Source: Pelagibacterium montanilacus
GTDB taxonomy: Bacteria; Pseudomonadota; Alphaproteobacteria; Rhizobiales; Devosiaceae
Length of the DNA stretch: 64,000 nucleotides
Direction of reading: 5' to 3'
Assembly: GCF_003992665.1 (NCBI RefSeq)
Contig: NZ_RZMX01000059.1
Coordinates: 124,001 to 188,000 of the forward strand
Part shown: one piece after another, positions 34,635 through 42,012 of the stretch
How positions within the stretch are numbered: position 1 is the first letter of the stretch
Layout: each line of letters begins with the position of its first letter
Translations under genes and position numbers: made by a program
The notes under the pieces: generated by a model
What the model was told of the DNA's origin: nothing
The model's database searches: none
The model's input: only the letters and a program-made list of their open reading frames with translations

Positions 34635-35093
34635 ATGGTCCCTTATGACAAGCAGGTCGTCACCGTCGTCCGCCAAGGCAATATCGGCACCGACACCGAT
34701 TACGAGCCGCCCCTGCGCATCGGCTTCGGCATCAACGACAAGACGGTCGACAGCCCCAACGCCACCATGGGCCGCTCCATCCTGCAGCCCGGCGCCGGCC
34801 CGAACCCGACCCATTATCACGCCGCCAACGACGTGGTCTGGTACATTCTTTACGGCCAGATCAAGCTCTGGCACGCCAAGTCCGATGCCAAGGACCGCGA
34901 GGAAGTGATCTTGAAGGGCGGTGATTTCGTCTACGTGCCCGCCGGGGCCATCCACGTCATCTCCAACGCGTCGGAAACCGAGGAAGCCTCGCTGATCTTC
35001 TGCTATGTGGGCGTGCCCAACACCCAGTCGGCCCAGACCGTCTGGCTGAGCGAGGATGGCACCCAGCCCGTTTCCCGGCAAGCGACCGCCTGA
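34635..35093 (+). CDS. Cupin-domain protein
   Basis: 152 residues with one cupin barrel. PGAGPNPTHYHAANDVVWYILYG carries the first metal motif (HYHxxxxxxW with two histidines), and GGDFVYVPAGAIHVISN carries the second with a histidine. AGAAGGAA lies 9 bases before the ATG. Small cupins act as isomerases, dioxygenases or binding proteins. Its place between a binding protein and its ATPase suggests it acts on the imported compound. The substrate is not readable. Confidence 0.78.
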   Translation: MVPYDKQVVTVVRQGNIGTDTDYEPPLRIGFGINDKTVDSPNATMGRSILQPGAGPNPTHYHAANDVVWYILYGQIKLWHAKSDAKDREEVILKGGDFVYVPAGAIHVISNASETEEASLIFCYVGVPNTQSAQTVWLSEDGTQPVSRQATA

Positions 35094-35103
35094 GGACCGT
35101 GCC

Positions 35104-35937
35104 ATGACCCCGACCGTCCAGGGCGACAAGATCGTCGTCGAGAACTTTCAGCACATCTTCGACTCTGCCGACGGTCCCATCGAGGCAACCGGCAGGGTCG
35201 ACCTCACCATCCCCGCGGGCCAGTTCGTCACGCTCGTCGGCCCCAGCGGCTGCGGCAAGACAACCCTGCTCAAGGCCATAGCCGGGTTCATCGACCCGAC
35301 CCATGGCCGCATCCTGTGTGACGGCGCGCCCGTCACCGGGCCGGGCAGGGACCGCGGGGTGGTCTTCCAGGAGCTGGCCATCCTGCCTTGGCGGACCGTG
35401 CGCCGGAACATCGCCCACGGGCTTGAGATCGCCCGGGCCCCGCGTCAGGAAATCGACGCCACGGTCAAGCGCCTGATCGAGCTCACCGGTCTGGTGGGGT
35501 TCGAGGACCGCTATCCCCACGAACTCTCGGGCGGCATGAAGCAGCGCGTCGCGGTGGCCCGCACCTGGGCCGCCGACCCCGACGTCATCCTCATGGACGA
35601 GCCCTTCGCCGCCGTCGATGCCATGACCAGGCTCACCCTCCAGGAGGAGCTCGCTTCGCTCAGCTACCAGACGAAAAAGACCGTCTTTTTCATCACCCAT
35701 TCGGTGGACGAGGCGGTGTTCCTGGCCGATCGGGTGCTGGTCATGAGCCGGCGGCCCGGCACCATCAAGGCGTCCATCGAGGTGCCCCGCCGCACCCCCG
35801 GCGGGCGCGACTGGGAGAGCTTCACCACCGACACCGACATGCAGGCCATCGTCGAGAAGGTTCTTCGCCTCGTTCGCGAGGAAAAGACCGCCCATAAAAA
35901 GGACTCCGCGCCCGTTGCGCTGGAGGCGGCGGGATGA
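35104..35937 (+). CDS. SsuB/TauB-type ABC transporter ATPase
   Basis: 277 residues. Walker A GPSGCGKTT, Q-loop VVFQELAILPWRTV, signature LSGGMKQRVAVARTW, Walker B VILMDEPFAAVDA and the switch histidine in FFITHSVDEA. The layout equals nitrate/sulfonate/taurine-type importers. ATG 35104 is ten bases after the cupin stop. Its stop overlaps the first permease by ATGA. The C-terminal tail is lysine-rich. Confidence 0.92.
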   Translation: MTPTVQGDKIVVENFQHIFDSADGPIEATGRVDLTIPAGQFVTLVGPSGCGKTTLLKAIAGFIDPTHGRILCDGAPVTGPGRDRGVVFQELAILPWRTVRRNIAHGLEIARAPRQEIDATVKRLIELTGLVGFEDRYPHELSGGMKQRVAVARTWAADPDVILMDEPFAAVDAMTRLTLQEELASLSYQTKKTVFFITHSVDEAVFLADRVLVMSRRPGTIKASIEVPRRTPGGRDWESFTTDTDMQAIVEKVLRLVREEKTAHKKDSAPVALEAAG

Positions 35938-36767
35938 CCATGGCACAGGCATCCCATGCCCGCGCTGTTCCCATGCACGATCCCTTCCGGATTGGCGGGT
36001 TCAGCCTGGTGGCGGGCAAATTCAGCTTTCTGCTGCCCTTCGTCGTGCTCGTCGCGATCTGGTGGACCATCAAGATCGCCTTTGACCTCGACGACCGGGT
36101 CCTTGTCGCACCGCCCGATGTGCTCGGCGCGCTCTGGACCCTGTTCTCGCGCGGCATTCTCGCCGATTACGCGGCAACCAGCCTTTACGCGATCGCCGTG
36201 GCCATCATCTTTTCGGCCTGTGTCGGGGTTCCGCTCGGCTTTGCGGTGGGCGCCAACAAATACGTGGCGCGCTCGCTCGATCTGTTCCTGCGCTTCTTTC
36301 AGGGCGTCTCGGGCATTTCCTGGCTGCCGCTGGCCATCATCTGGTTCGGGTTCTCCGACACCACCATTCTGGTCATCGTCGTCTACACCCTTGTCGTGCC
36401 GGTGATCTTCAACACCATGGTGGGTGTGCGGGCCATCCCGCGCGAATACGCCCTTTCGCTCCAGACACTTGGGGCCAGCCGGCTGCGCGTGGTCCGGGAC
36501 GTCTATCTTCCCGGCGCCTTGCCCTCGATCCTCGTCGGGCTCCGGCTCGGCATGGGCTATGGCTGGCGGGCGCTGATCGCCGCTGAAATGCTCGTCCGCC
36601 AGGGCGGGCTGGGCGATCTCATCTTCGGGGCCCGCACCTTCGGCCAGATCGACCGCATCATCGGCGGCATGATCGTGATCGGCGTGCTCTACATCATCGT
36701 CGACCGGCTGATCGTCCAGCCCATCGAAAGCCTCACCTTCGAACGCTGGGGGGTCCTGCGCAAATGA
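35934..36767 (+). CDS. SsuC/TauC-type ABC permease 1
   Basis: 277 residues with about six helices of the BPD_transp_1 family. A soluble N-terminal extension precedes the first helix. The EAA-type loop is IPREYALSLQTLGASRLRVVRDVYLPGALPSILVGLRLGMGYGW, typical of the sulfonate/nitrate permeases. Overlaps the next permease by ATGA, so the transporter has two different permeases rather than the usual homodimer. Confidence 0.9.
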   Translation: MTMAQASHARAVPMHDPFRIGGFSLVAGKFSFLLPFVVLVAIWWTIKIAFDLDDRVLVAPPDVLGALWTLFSRGILADYAATSLYAIAVAIIFSACVGVPLGFAVGANKYVARSLDLFLRFFQGVSGISWLPLAIIWFGFSDTTILVIVVYTLVVPVIFNTMVGVRAIPREYALSLQTLGASRLRVVRDVYLPGALPSILVGLRLGMGYGWRALIAAEMLVRQGGLGDLIFGARTFGQIDRIIGGMIVIGVLYIIVDRLIVQPIESLTFERWGVLRK

Positions 36768-37588
36768 CCGCGATCGCACACAAGCCCGCCCGCAAGCCGG
36801 TGCGGGGCAGGGACATCGTCTGGATGATCCTTCCCGCCATTCCCTTCGTCCTGCTGCTGGCCGGCTGGACGATCTACTGGGCCATCGTCCGTCCCAACAT
36901 GGGCACGCTCCCACCGGTCTGGACCGTCGCCCAGACCCTCTGGCAGATCACCGCCAGCGGGGAATTGCTCGGCCATATCATCGCCAGCCTTGGCCGGCTC
37001 GTCGCCGGCGTCTCGGTCGGCATCGTCACCGGGGTGCTTCTGGGCTTCCTCGTCGGGCTCAACAAGCGGGCCGCCGAGTTCGTCTATCCGCTGGTCATCT
37101 TCTTTTCGGCCATCTCGGGCATCGTCTGGCTTCCGCTGGTCATCGGCTGGCTGGGGCTGGGCCCGGCGCTCTTTATCTTCCTGATCTGGAACACGGTGTT
37201 CTTCCTCGTCTTCCAGAACACGGTGCTGGGCGTCCAGCTCGTCTCGGAAGTGCTCGAGCTGGGCGTGCGCACGCTGGGAGGCAGCCGGCTCCACACCATC
37301 CTCAACGTCACTGCCTTTGGCGCCATGCCCTACATCATGTCGGGCATCCGCTCGGGCCTTGGCTTCGGGTGGCGGGCGCTGATCGCCGCCGAACTGGTGG
37401 GCGCATCCTCGGGGCTGGGCCAGATGATCTTCCACGCCGCCGAATTCCACCGGGCCGACATCATCCTGGCCGGCTGCGTCGTCATCGGGCTTTTGAGCCT
37501 TCTGATGGACCGGCTCATACTCGTCCCGCTCGAGCGTCGCACCATCGAACGCTGGGGTCTCGTCACGCCCGGCGCGAAAGGAGCCTGA
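36764..37588 (+). CDS. SsuC/TauC-type ABC permease 2
   Basis: 274 residues, about six helices. The EAA-type loop reads EVLELGVRTLGGSRLHTILNVTAFGAMPYIMSGIRSGLGFGWRAL. It is related to the preceding gene and presumably forms a heterodimer with it. The next small gene starts three bases after its stop with an AAGGAG site inside its last codons. Confidence 0.9.
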   Translation: MTAIAHKPARKPVRGRDIVWMILPAIPFVLLLAGWTIYWAIVRPNMGTLPPVWTVAQTLWQITASGELLGHIIASLGRLVAGVSVGIVTGVLLGFLVGLNKRAAEFVYPLVIFFSAISGIVWLPLVIGWLGLGPALFIFLIWNTVFFLVFQNTVLGVQLVSEVLELGVRTLGGSRLHTILNVTAFGAMPYIMSGIRSGLGFGWRALIAAELVGASSGLGQMIFHAAEFHRADIILAGCVVIGLLSLLMDRLILVPLERRTIERWGLVTPGAKGA

Positions 37589-37590
37589 CC

Positions 37591-37950
37591 ATGACCGCCT
37601 CCACGCTCAAGCCCCACACTTGGCGGCGCACACTCGTCAACGGCGCGACCGGAAGGCTCGCGCTGGGCATCCTTCTGATCTGGCTCATCATCTCGGGCCA
37701 GGGGCTCGCGGGCTGGCTCACCAGCGGCGACCGGGTGGACCCATCGCTCCGCACGGGCGAGCCGGTCAACGTCGTCGTGGTCCTCGATTTCGACCCCGAG
37801 CGCTTCCACAACGAGCAACTCGCCCGCTATGGCGTGTTCTCGGGCCGGGACGGGGGTATCAGGCGCTTCCGCCTGCGCAACGTCAGCCCGGAAAACCTCG
37901 ACGCGCTGGCCGGGCTCGTATGGGTCGAACGCGTCGAGCCCATGCAATGA
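37591..37950 (+). CDS. Small membrane-anchored protein of unknown function in the ABC operon
   Basis: 119 residues. One hydrophobic helix (about residues 22-42, GRLALGILLIWLIISGQGL) is followed by a soluble domain of about 75 residues with alternating hydrophobic strands (NVVVVLDFDPERF, then FRLRNVSPENLDALAGLVWVERVEP) that could be a small alpha/beta ferredoxin-like fold. The orientation is probably periplasmic. I do not recognise a family. It lies between the permease genes and the MFS gene with tight overlaps, so it is probably an accessory of transport or signalling for the same substrate. Confidence 0.7.
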   Translation: MTASTLKPHTWRRTLVNGATGRLALGILLIWLIISGQGLAGWLTSGDRVDPSLRTGEPVNVVVVLDFDPERFHNEQLARYGVFSGRDGGIRRFRLRNVSPENLDALAGLVWVERVEPMQ

Positions 37951-39125
37951 GCCTCGACGCCACACGGGGAGGGCCGGCCCTCGCGCTGGCCCTCGCCGCC
38001 CAGACCGCCGTCATGCTGCCGGTTTTCCTTCTGGGCAGTCTCTCCCCGCTCATCATGGCCGATATGGGGCTCGACGCCTTCGGCCTCGGGCTTGCCGTGG
38101 CGCTCTTTTACGCTGCCTCTGCGGCCGGCTCGGCCGTCCTCGCGCCGCTGGCCGACCGCACGGACGCCTGGCGCCTCACCCGCGTGTCCCTGCTGGCGGT
38201 GGGAGCCATGGCCGCGCTGATCGCGGCGGTGGGCGGGCACTGGTGGGTGATGATCGCATCGCTCTGCGTGGCCGGCGCGGCAAACGGGCTCGTCCAGCCC
38301 GCCACCAATGTCGTCGTCGCCCGTCAGGTCGCCCATGACCGCCAGGGCCTCGCCTTCGGCATCAAGCAATCCTCCATTCCCCTCGCCACCATGCTCGGCG
38401 GCTTTGCCGTGCCGGTCATCGGGGTCAATCTCGGCTGGCAATGGGCCTTCGCCATCGCCGCGCTGATCGCGCTGGTGGTCATGGCGCTCTGCCCCCGCCG
38501 GGGCATCCGCCCGGTCACCGAGGCGGGCGGACGCGCCGCCAGGCTGCCGCGCACCACGCTCCTCTGGCTGGCGCTGATGTCCGGACTCGGCGCGGGCAGC
38601 GCCAACGCCATGGCCGCCTTCCTGTCCCCTTCCATCGTCGCGAGCGGGCACAGCCCGGCCACCGCCGGCATCGTTCTGGCCGTGGGCAGCGCCGCCTCGA
38701 TCCTCGTGCGCCTCGCCTCGGGCTATGGCGCCGATCACAACCGACTGCCGCTCCTGCCCACCGTCGCAATCATGTTTTTGGCCGGCGCGCTGGCCTATGG
38801 AATCCTCGCCTCATCCGATGCCCTCCCCATGATCGTCCTTGGCGCACTGCTTGCCTTCGGCATGGGCTGGGGCTGGTCGGCGCTTTCGATTCTCGCGATC
38901 GTGCGCGCCAATCTCGGCGCCGCCGGCTCGGCCACGGGCATCACCCAGGCGGGCGTCTTCTCGGGCGCCGTCCTCGGACCCCTGGGCTTTGGCTGGCTGG
39001 TCAGCGTCACTGCCTATCCCGTCGGCTGGATGGTCATGGCCGGGGTCACGCTCCTCGCCGCGCTCTGTGCCGCGGTTTCCGAACGCCAGGTCACCCTCCA
39101 TTTCGCGCAAAGGGCTCCCCTATGA
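37947..39125 (+). CDS. MFS transporter
   Basis: 392 residues, about 12 helices. The first half has LAPLADRTDAWRLTR, a version of the MFS loop 2-3 motif, and GFAVPVIGVNLGWQWAFAIAA before the central loop. It could export a pathway product or import a related compound; the operon already has an ABC importer. Overlaps both neighbours by ATGA. Confidence 0.85.
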   Translation: MSLDATRGGPALALALAAQTAVMLPVFLLGSLSPLIMADMGLDAFGLGLAVALFYAASAAGSAVLAPLADRTDAWRLTRVSLLAVGAMAALIAAVGGHWWVMIASLCVAGAANGLVQPATNVVVARQVAHDRQGLAFGIKQSSIPLATMLGGFAVPVIGVNLGWQWAFAIAALIALVVMALCPRRGIRPVTEAGGRAARLPRTTLLWLALMSGLGAGSANAMAAFLSPSIVASGHSPATAGIVLAVGSAASILVRLASGYGADHNRLPLLPTVAIMFLAGALAYGILASSDALPMIVLGALLAFGMGWGWSALSILAIVRANLGAAGSATGITQAGVFSGAVLGPLGFGWLVSVTAYPVGWMVMAGVTLLAALCAAVSERQVTLHFAQRAPL

Positions 39126-39985
39126 TCGACGCGCACCTCCATTTCTGGGACGCCGACCACGCCGTCCACGACTGGCCCGACGATGTCGCTACGCCCCTGC
39201 GCCGGGGCTTTGCGCCCGCCGATCTCGAACCCGGACGCAAGCGCGCCGGCGTGCGCTCGGCGGTCCTCATGCAATCGCGCAACGATGCCGCCGAATCCAT
39301 ACACTTCGCCGACCTCGCCGCCCGGAATGGCTTTATCGGCGCGCTCGTGGGCTGGGTCGATCTCACCGATCCCGACGGGCTCGACGCGGCGCTGGACCAA
39401 CTCGCGGTCTGCGGAAAGCTGCGCGGCATCCGGCATCTGATCAATTTCGAACCCGACCCCGACTGGCTGCGCCAGGACACCGTCAAGGCCTCCATCGCGC
39501 GGCTGGCCGACCGGGCTCTCGTGCTCGATCTCGTGCCCACCGACGATGCCCGCTTCGATGCGGTGCTGGACGCCGCCGCCCGCCATCCCGGTCTCTCGGT
39601 GGTCGTCGACCATATGGGCCGTCCGCCCGTCGGCGCCCCGCTGGGTGCATGGGGTGCCCGCATCCGCCGCGCCGCGAGCCTGCCCAACGTCGCCATCAAG
39701 CTCTCGGTCGGGCTGGACGTGTTGCGCGGCTGGCGCTGGGACACCGACGCCCTGCGCCCCTACGCCGATCACCTTCTCGACTGCTTCGGCGCTTCACGCG
39801 TCATGGCGGCCAGCAATTGGCCCGTCGTCACCGCCGCCGCCCCGTCCTACGAGGCTGTCTGGCAAGCGCTCGACGCCCTCGTTGCAGGCTTGTCCCTCGA
39901 TGAGCGGCGCGCCGTGATGGGCCGCACCGCCGCGCGCATCTTCGATATCCGCGATGCCGGGGACGCCTGGGAGGTGATGCCATGA
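39122..39985 (+). CDS. Amidohydrolase 2 family (lactonase/TIM-barrel hydrolase)
   Basis: 287 residues. MIDAHLHFWD at the N terminus gives the HxH metal motif of the amidohydrolase 2 family. VVDHMGRPP carries the next conserved histidine and RVMAASNWPVV corresponds to the family FGSDWP block, with Asn in place of the usual Asp. L-fuconolactonase, L-rhamnono-lactonase, pyrone lactonase and 4-sulfomuconolactonase belong here. A lactone-hydrolysis step is the best guess. The Asp-to-Asn change is also seen in some lactonases that need no metal (family knowledge, not tested here). Confidence 0.78.
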   Translation: MIDAHLHFWDADHAVHDWPDDVATPLRRGFAPADLEPGRKRAGVRSAVLMQSRNDAAESIHFADLAARNGFIGALVGWVDLTDPDGLDAALDQLAVCGKLRGIRHLINFEPDPDWLRQDTVKASIARLADRALVLDLVPTDDARFDAVLDAAARHPGLSVVVDHMGRPPVGAPLGAWGARIRRAASLPNVAIKLSVGLDVLRGWRWDTDALRPYADHLLDCFGASRVMAASNWPVVTAAAPSYEAVWQALDALVAGLSLDERRAVMGRTAARIFDIRDAGDAWEVMP

Positions 39986-40746
39986 GCCAGATGTTCGATC
40001 TTTCCGGCCGCACCGCGCTCGTTACCGGCGGCGGGCGCGGGCTGGGCAAGGCCATGGCCCACGCGCTGGCCGGCGCCGGCGCCCGCGTCGCGATTGCCGG
40101 GCGCAACGCCGAAGAGCGCGAATCGGCGGTCGCCGAGATCACCGCTCTGGGCGGCGAGGCCATCGCCCTTGCCGCCGACCTTCTCGAACCCCAGGGCCCC
40201 GAGCGCCTCGTTGACGAGGCCGATACCGCGCTGGGCGGGCTCGACATTCTGATCCACGCCGCCGGTCACCAGATCCGCAAGCCCCTCGTCGAGCTCGCAG
40301 CCGAGGAATGGGACCAGATCGCCGCCATCCACTCGCGCGCCGCCTTCCTTCTGGCCCGCGAGACGGTGCTGCGCCTGCGCGCCCGCAATGCTCCGGGGCG
40401 CATCATCTTCATCGGCTCGCTCAACTCCCATATCGGCATTGCCAATGTGGGCGCCTATGCCAGCGCCAAAAGCGGGCTGGCCGGGCTCGCCCGCGTGCTT
40501 TCGGCGGAAAACGCGGCGCACGCCATCACCGTCAACACCATCATCCCGGGCTATTTCCACACCGCGCTCACCAGCGATCTCTTCGCCGATCCCGAGCGCC
40601 ACGCCTGGGTAATGTCGCGCATCCCGATGAAGCGGCTCGGCCGCCCCGAAGATCTGGGAGGCGCGGCTGTCTTCCTGGCTTCCTCGGCATCGGACTACGT
40701 CACCGGCGCGGAAATCCGCGTCGACGGCGGGTGGCTCGCCACCTGA
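39982..40746 (+). CDS. Short-chain dehydrogenase/reductase
   Basis: 254 residues. TGGGRGLGKAMA is the cofactor glycine motif, IFIGSLNSHIG contains the catalytic serine and YASAKSGLAG the Tyr-x3-Lys. C-terminal YVTGAEIRVDGGWLAT is typical of FabG/gluconate 5-dehydrogenase-like enzymes. It probably oxidises a hydroxyl or reduces a keto group of the imported compound. Overlaps the amidohydrolase by ATGA. Confidence 0.88.
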   Translation: MSQMFDLSGRTALVTGGGRGLGKAMAHALAGAGARVAIAGRNAEERESAVAEITALGGEAIALAADLLEPQGPERLVDEADTALGGLDILIHAAGHQIRKPLVELAAEEWDQIAAIHSRAAFLLARETVLRLRARNAPGRIIFIGSLNSHIGIANVGAYASAKSGLAGLARVLSAENAAHAITVNTIIPGYFHTALTSDLFADPERHAWVMSRIPMKRLGRPEDLGGAAVFLASSASDYVTGAEIRVDGGWLAT

Positions 40747-40779
40747 ACCAGCTACCAAACCCAAAAAGAGGAGAAAGAA

Positions 40780-41106
40780 ATGTTCCGCCACATGGCCATC
40801 CTGAAGTTCAAGGACGACGCCGACCCCAACGCCATAGACGCCTATATGAAGGCGTTCCCCGGCTTTGCCCGCTCCCTGCCCATGATCCGCACCTGGTATA
40901 TCGGGCGAAACGAAGGCGCGGGCGGGGAATCACATGTGGGCCGCCACGGCCTGCGGGGAAATTACGATGTCGGGCTGGTGATGGAGTTCGATTCCCCCGA
41001 GGAATACCGCAACTACGCCGAATCCCGCGAGCACCAGAGCTTTTTCGAGGAATACTGCGCACCCATCTTCGCCGAGCGCGTGGTGGTGCAATTCCACCCG
41101 TCCTGA
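40780..41106 (+). CDS. Dabb (stress-responsive A/B barrel) domain protein
   Basis: 108 residues. MFRHMAILKFKDDADPNAIDAYM and LVMEFDSPEEYRNYAESREHQSF are typical of the dimeric alpha/beta barrel (Dabb) family. AAGAGGAG lies 6-7 bases before the ATG. Small Dabb proteins include cyclases, isomerases and proteins of unknown role, often at the ends of catabolic operons. Last gene before a strong terminator. Confidence 0.82.
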   Translation: MFRHMAILKFKDDADPNAIDAYMKAFPGFARSLPMIRTWYIGRNEGAGGESHVGRHGLRGNYDVGLVMEFDSPEEYRNYAESREHQSFFEEYCAPIFAERVVVQFHPS

Positions 41107-41114
41107 GCCAATAT

Positions 41115-41155
41115 CCGCAGGCCGGAGCTGCCCGCAGCTCTGGCCTGCGGTTTTT
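41115..41155 (+). terminator. Strong rho-independent terminator
   Basis: A 16-bp stem, CCGCAGGCCGGAGCTG with CAGCTCTGGCCTGCGG (one G-U pair) and a CCCG loop, is followed directly by TTTTT. It closes the CoA-linked catabolic operon after the Dabb gene. Confidence 0.92.
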
Positions 41156-41223
41156 ACGATTGACACCGGCCCCCATGGGCAGGACGCTCTCCACCGTGTT
41201 CGAGGACGGGGGAGGTCCGTGGC

Positions 41224-42012
41224 ATGGACGTGTCGATCTGGGGTGTGCGAGGGTCCGCACCCGCTGTTGGCTCGCAATTTGTTGGCTTCGGGGGCGATAC
41301 CTGCTGCGTATCCTGCCGGTCGGGGGACCGGCTGCTGGTTCTCGACGCGGGAACCGGCATGATCCGCTTGGGGCTGCAACTCGAGACGGCGCTTCCCGCC
41401 CGAATCGATGTTCTGATCACCCACGGCCACATGGACCACCTTCTGGGCCTGCCCTTCTTTGGGCCCCTTTCGCGCGCCGACGCCGAAATCCACATCTGGG
41501 CAGCCTTCGATCCCGCCGCGCTGTTCTCCCCGCCGCTTCTGCCCATGTCCCTCGCCGACTATCCCGCCCGCACCGAGGTCCACGCTCTGGCCGCCGGCAC
41601 CATGGAGATCGGCCCGTTCACCGTCACCGCCGCCGCGCTCAACCACCCGGGCGGGGCGCTGGGCATCAGGGTCTCGCAAGGGCAGGGCAGCCTGGCCTAT
41701 CTCCCCGATTTCGAGCCCGGCGATCTGGCCGGCGACAGCGCCGCAGTCGCGTTGATGGAGGGAGTCGATCTGGCGCTGGTCGATGCCACCTACACCCCGG
41801 CCGAATATGCCGCCCGTCAGGGCCGGGGCCATGGGGACTGGCAGACCGCGGGCGAACTTGCGGTCAAGGCCGGGGTGCGCCGCTTCGGCACCATTCACCA
41901 CCAGCACACAAGGGTCGATACCGACCTCGCCACCATATCGGGCCAGATCGGCCGCCGCTGGAAACAGGGCTTTGTCGCGCGTCAGGGCGAAACCTACGCG
42001 CTGGGCGGCTGA
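41224..42012 (+). CDS. Metallo-beta-lactamase-fold hydrolase
   Basis: 262 residues. THGHMDH (residues 66-72) is the metal motif; further ligands are probably His141 (LNHPGG), Asp162 (YLPDFEP) and a histidine in FGTIHHQH. The N terminus WGVRGSAPAVGSQFVGFGGDTCC is seen in phosphodiesterase-like members (PhnP or cyclic-nucleotide phosphodiesterase style). It is convergent with, and overlaps by 19 bases, the cNMP-domain/patatin gene. A link through cyclic nucleotides is attractive but unproven. Confidence 0.82.
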   Translation: MDVSIWGVRGSAPAVGSQFVGFGGDTCCVSCRSGDRLLVLDAGTGMIRLGLQLETALPARIDVLITHGHMDHLLGLPFFGPLSRADAEIHIWAAFDPAALFSPPLLPMSLADYPARTEVHALAAGTMEIGPFTVTAAALNHPGGALGIRVSQGQGSLAYLPDFEPGDLAGDSAAVALMEGVDLALVDATYTPAEYAARQGRGHGDWQTAGELAVKAGVRRFGTIHHQHTRVDTDLATISGQIGRRWKQGFVARQGETYALGG

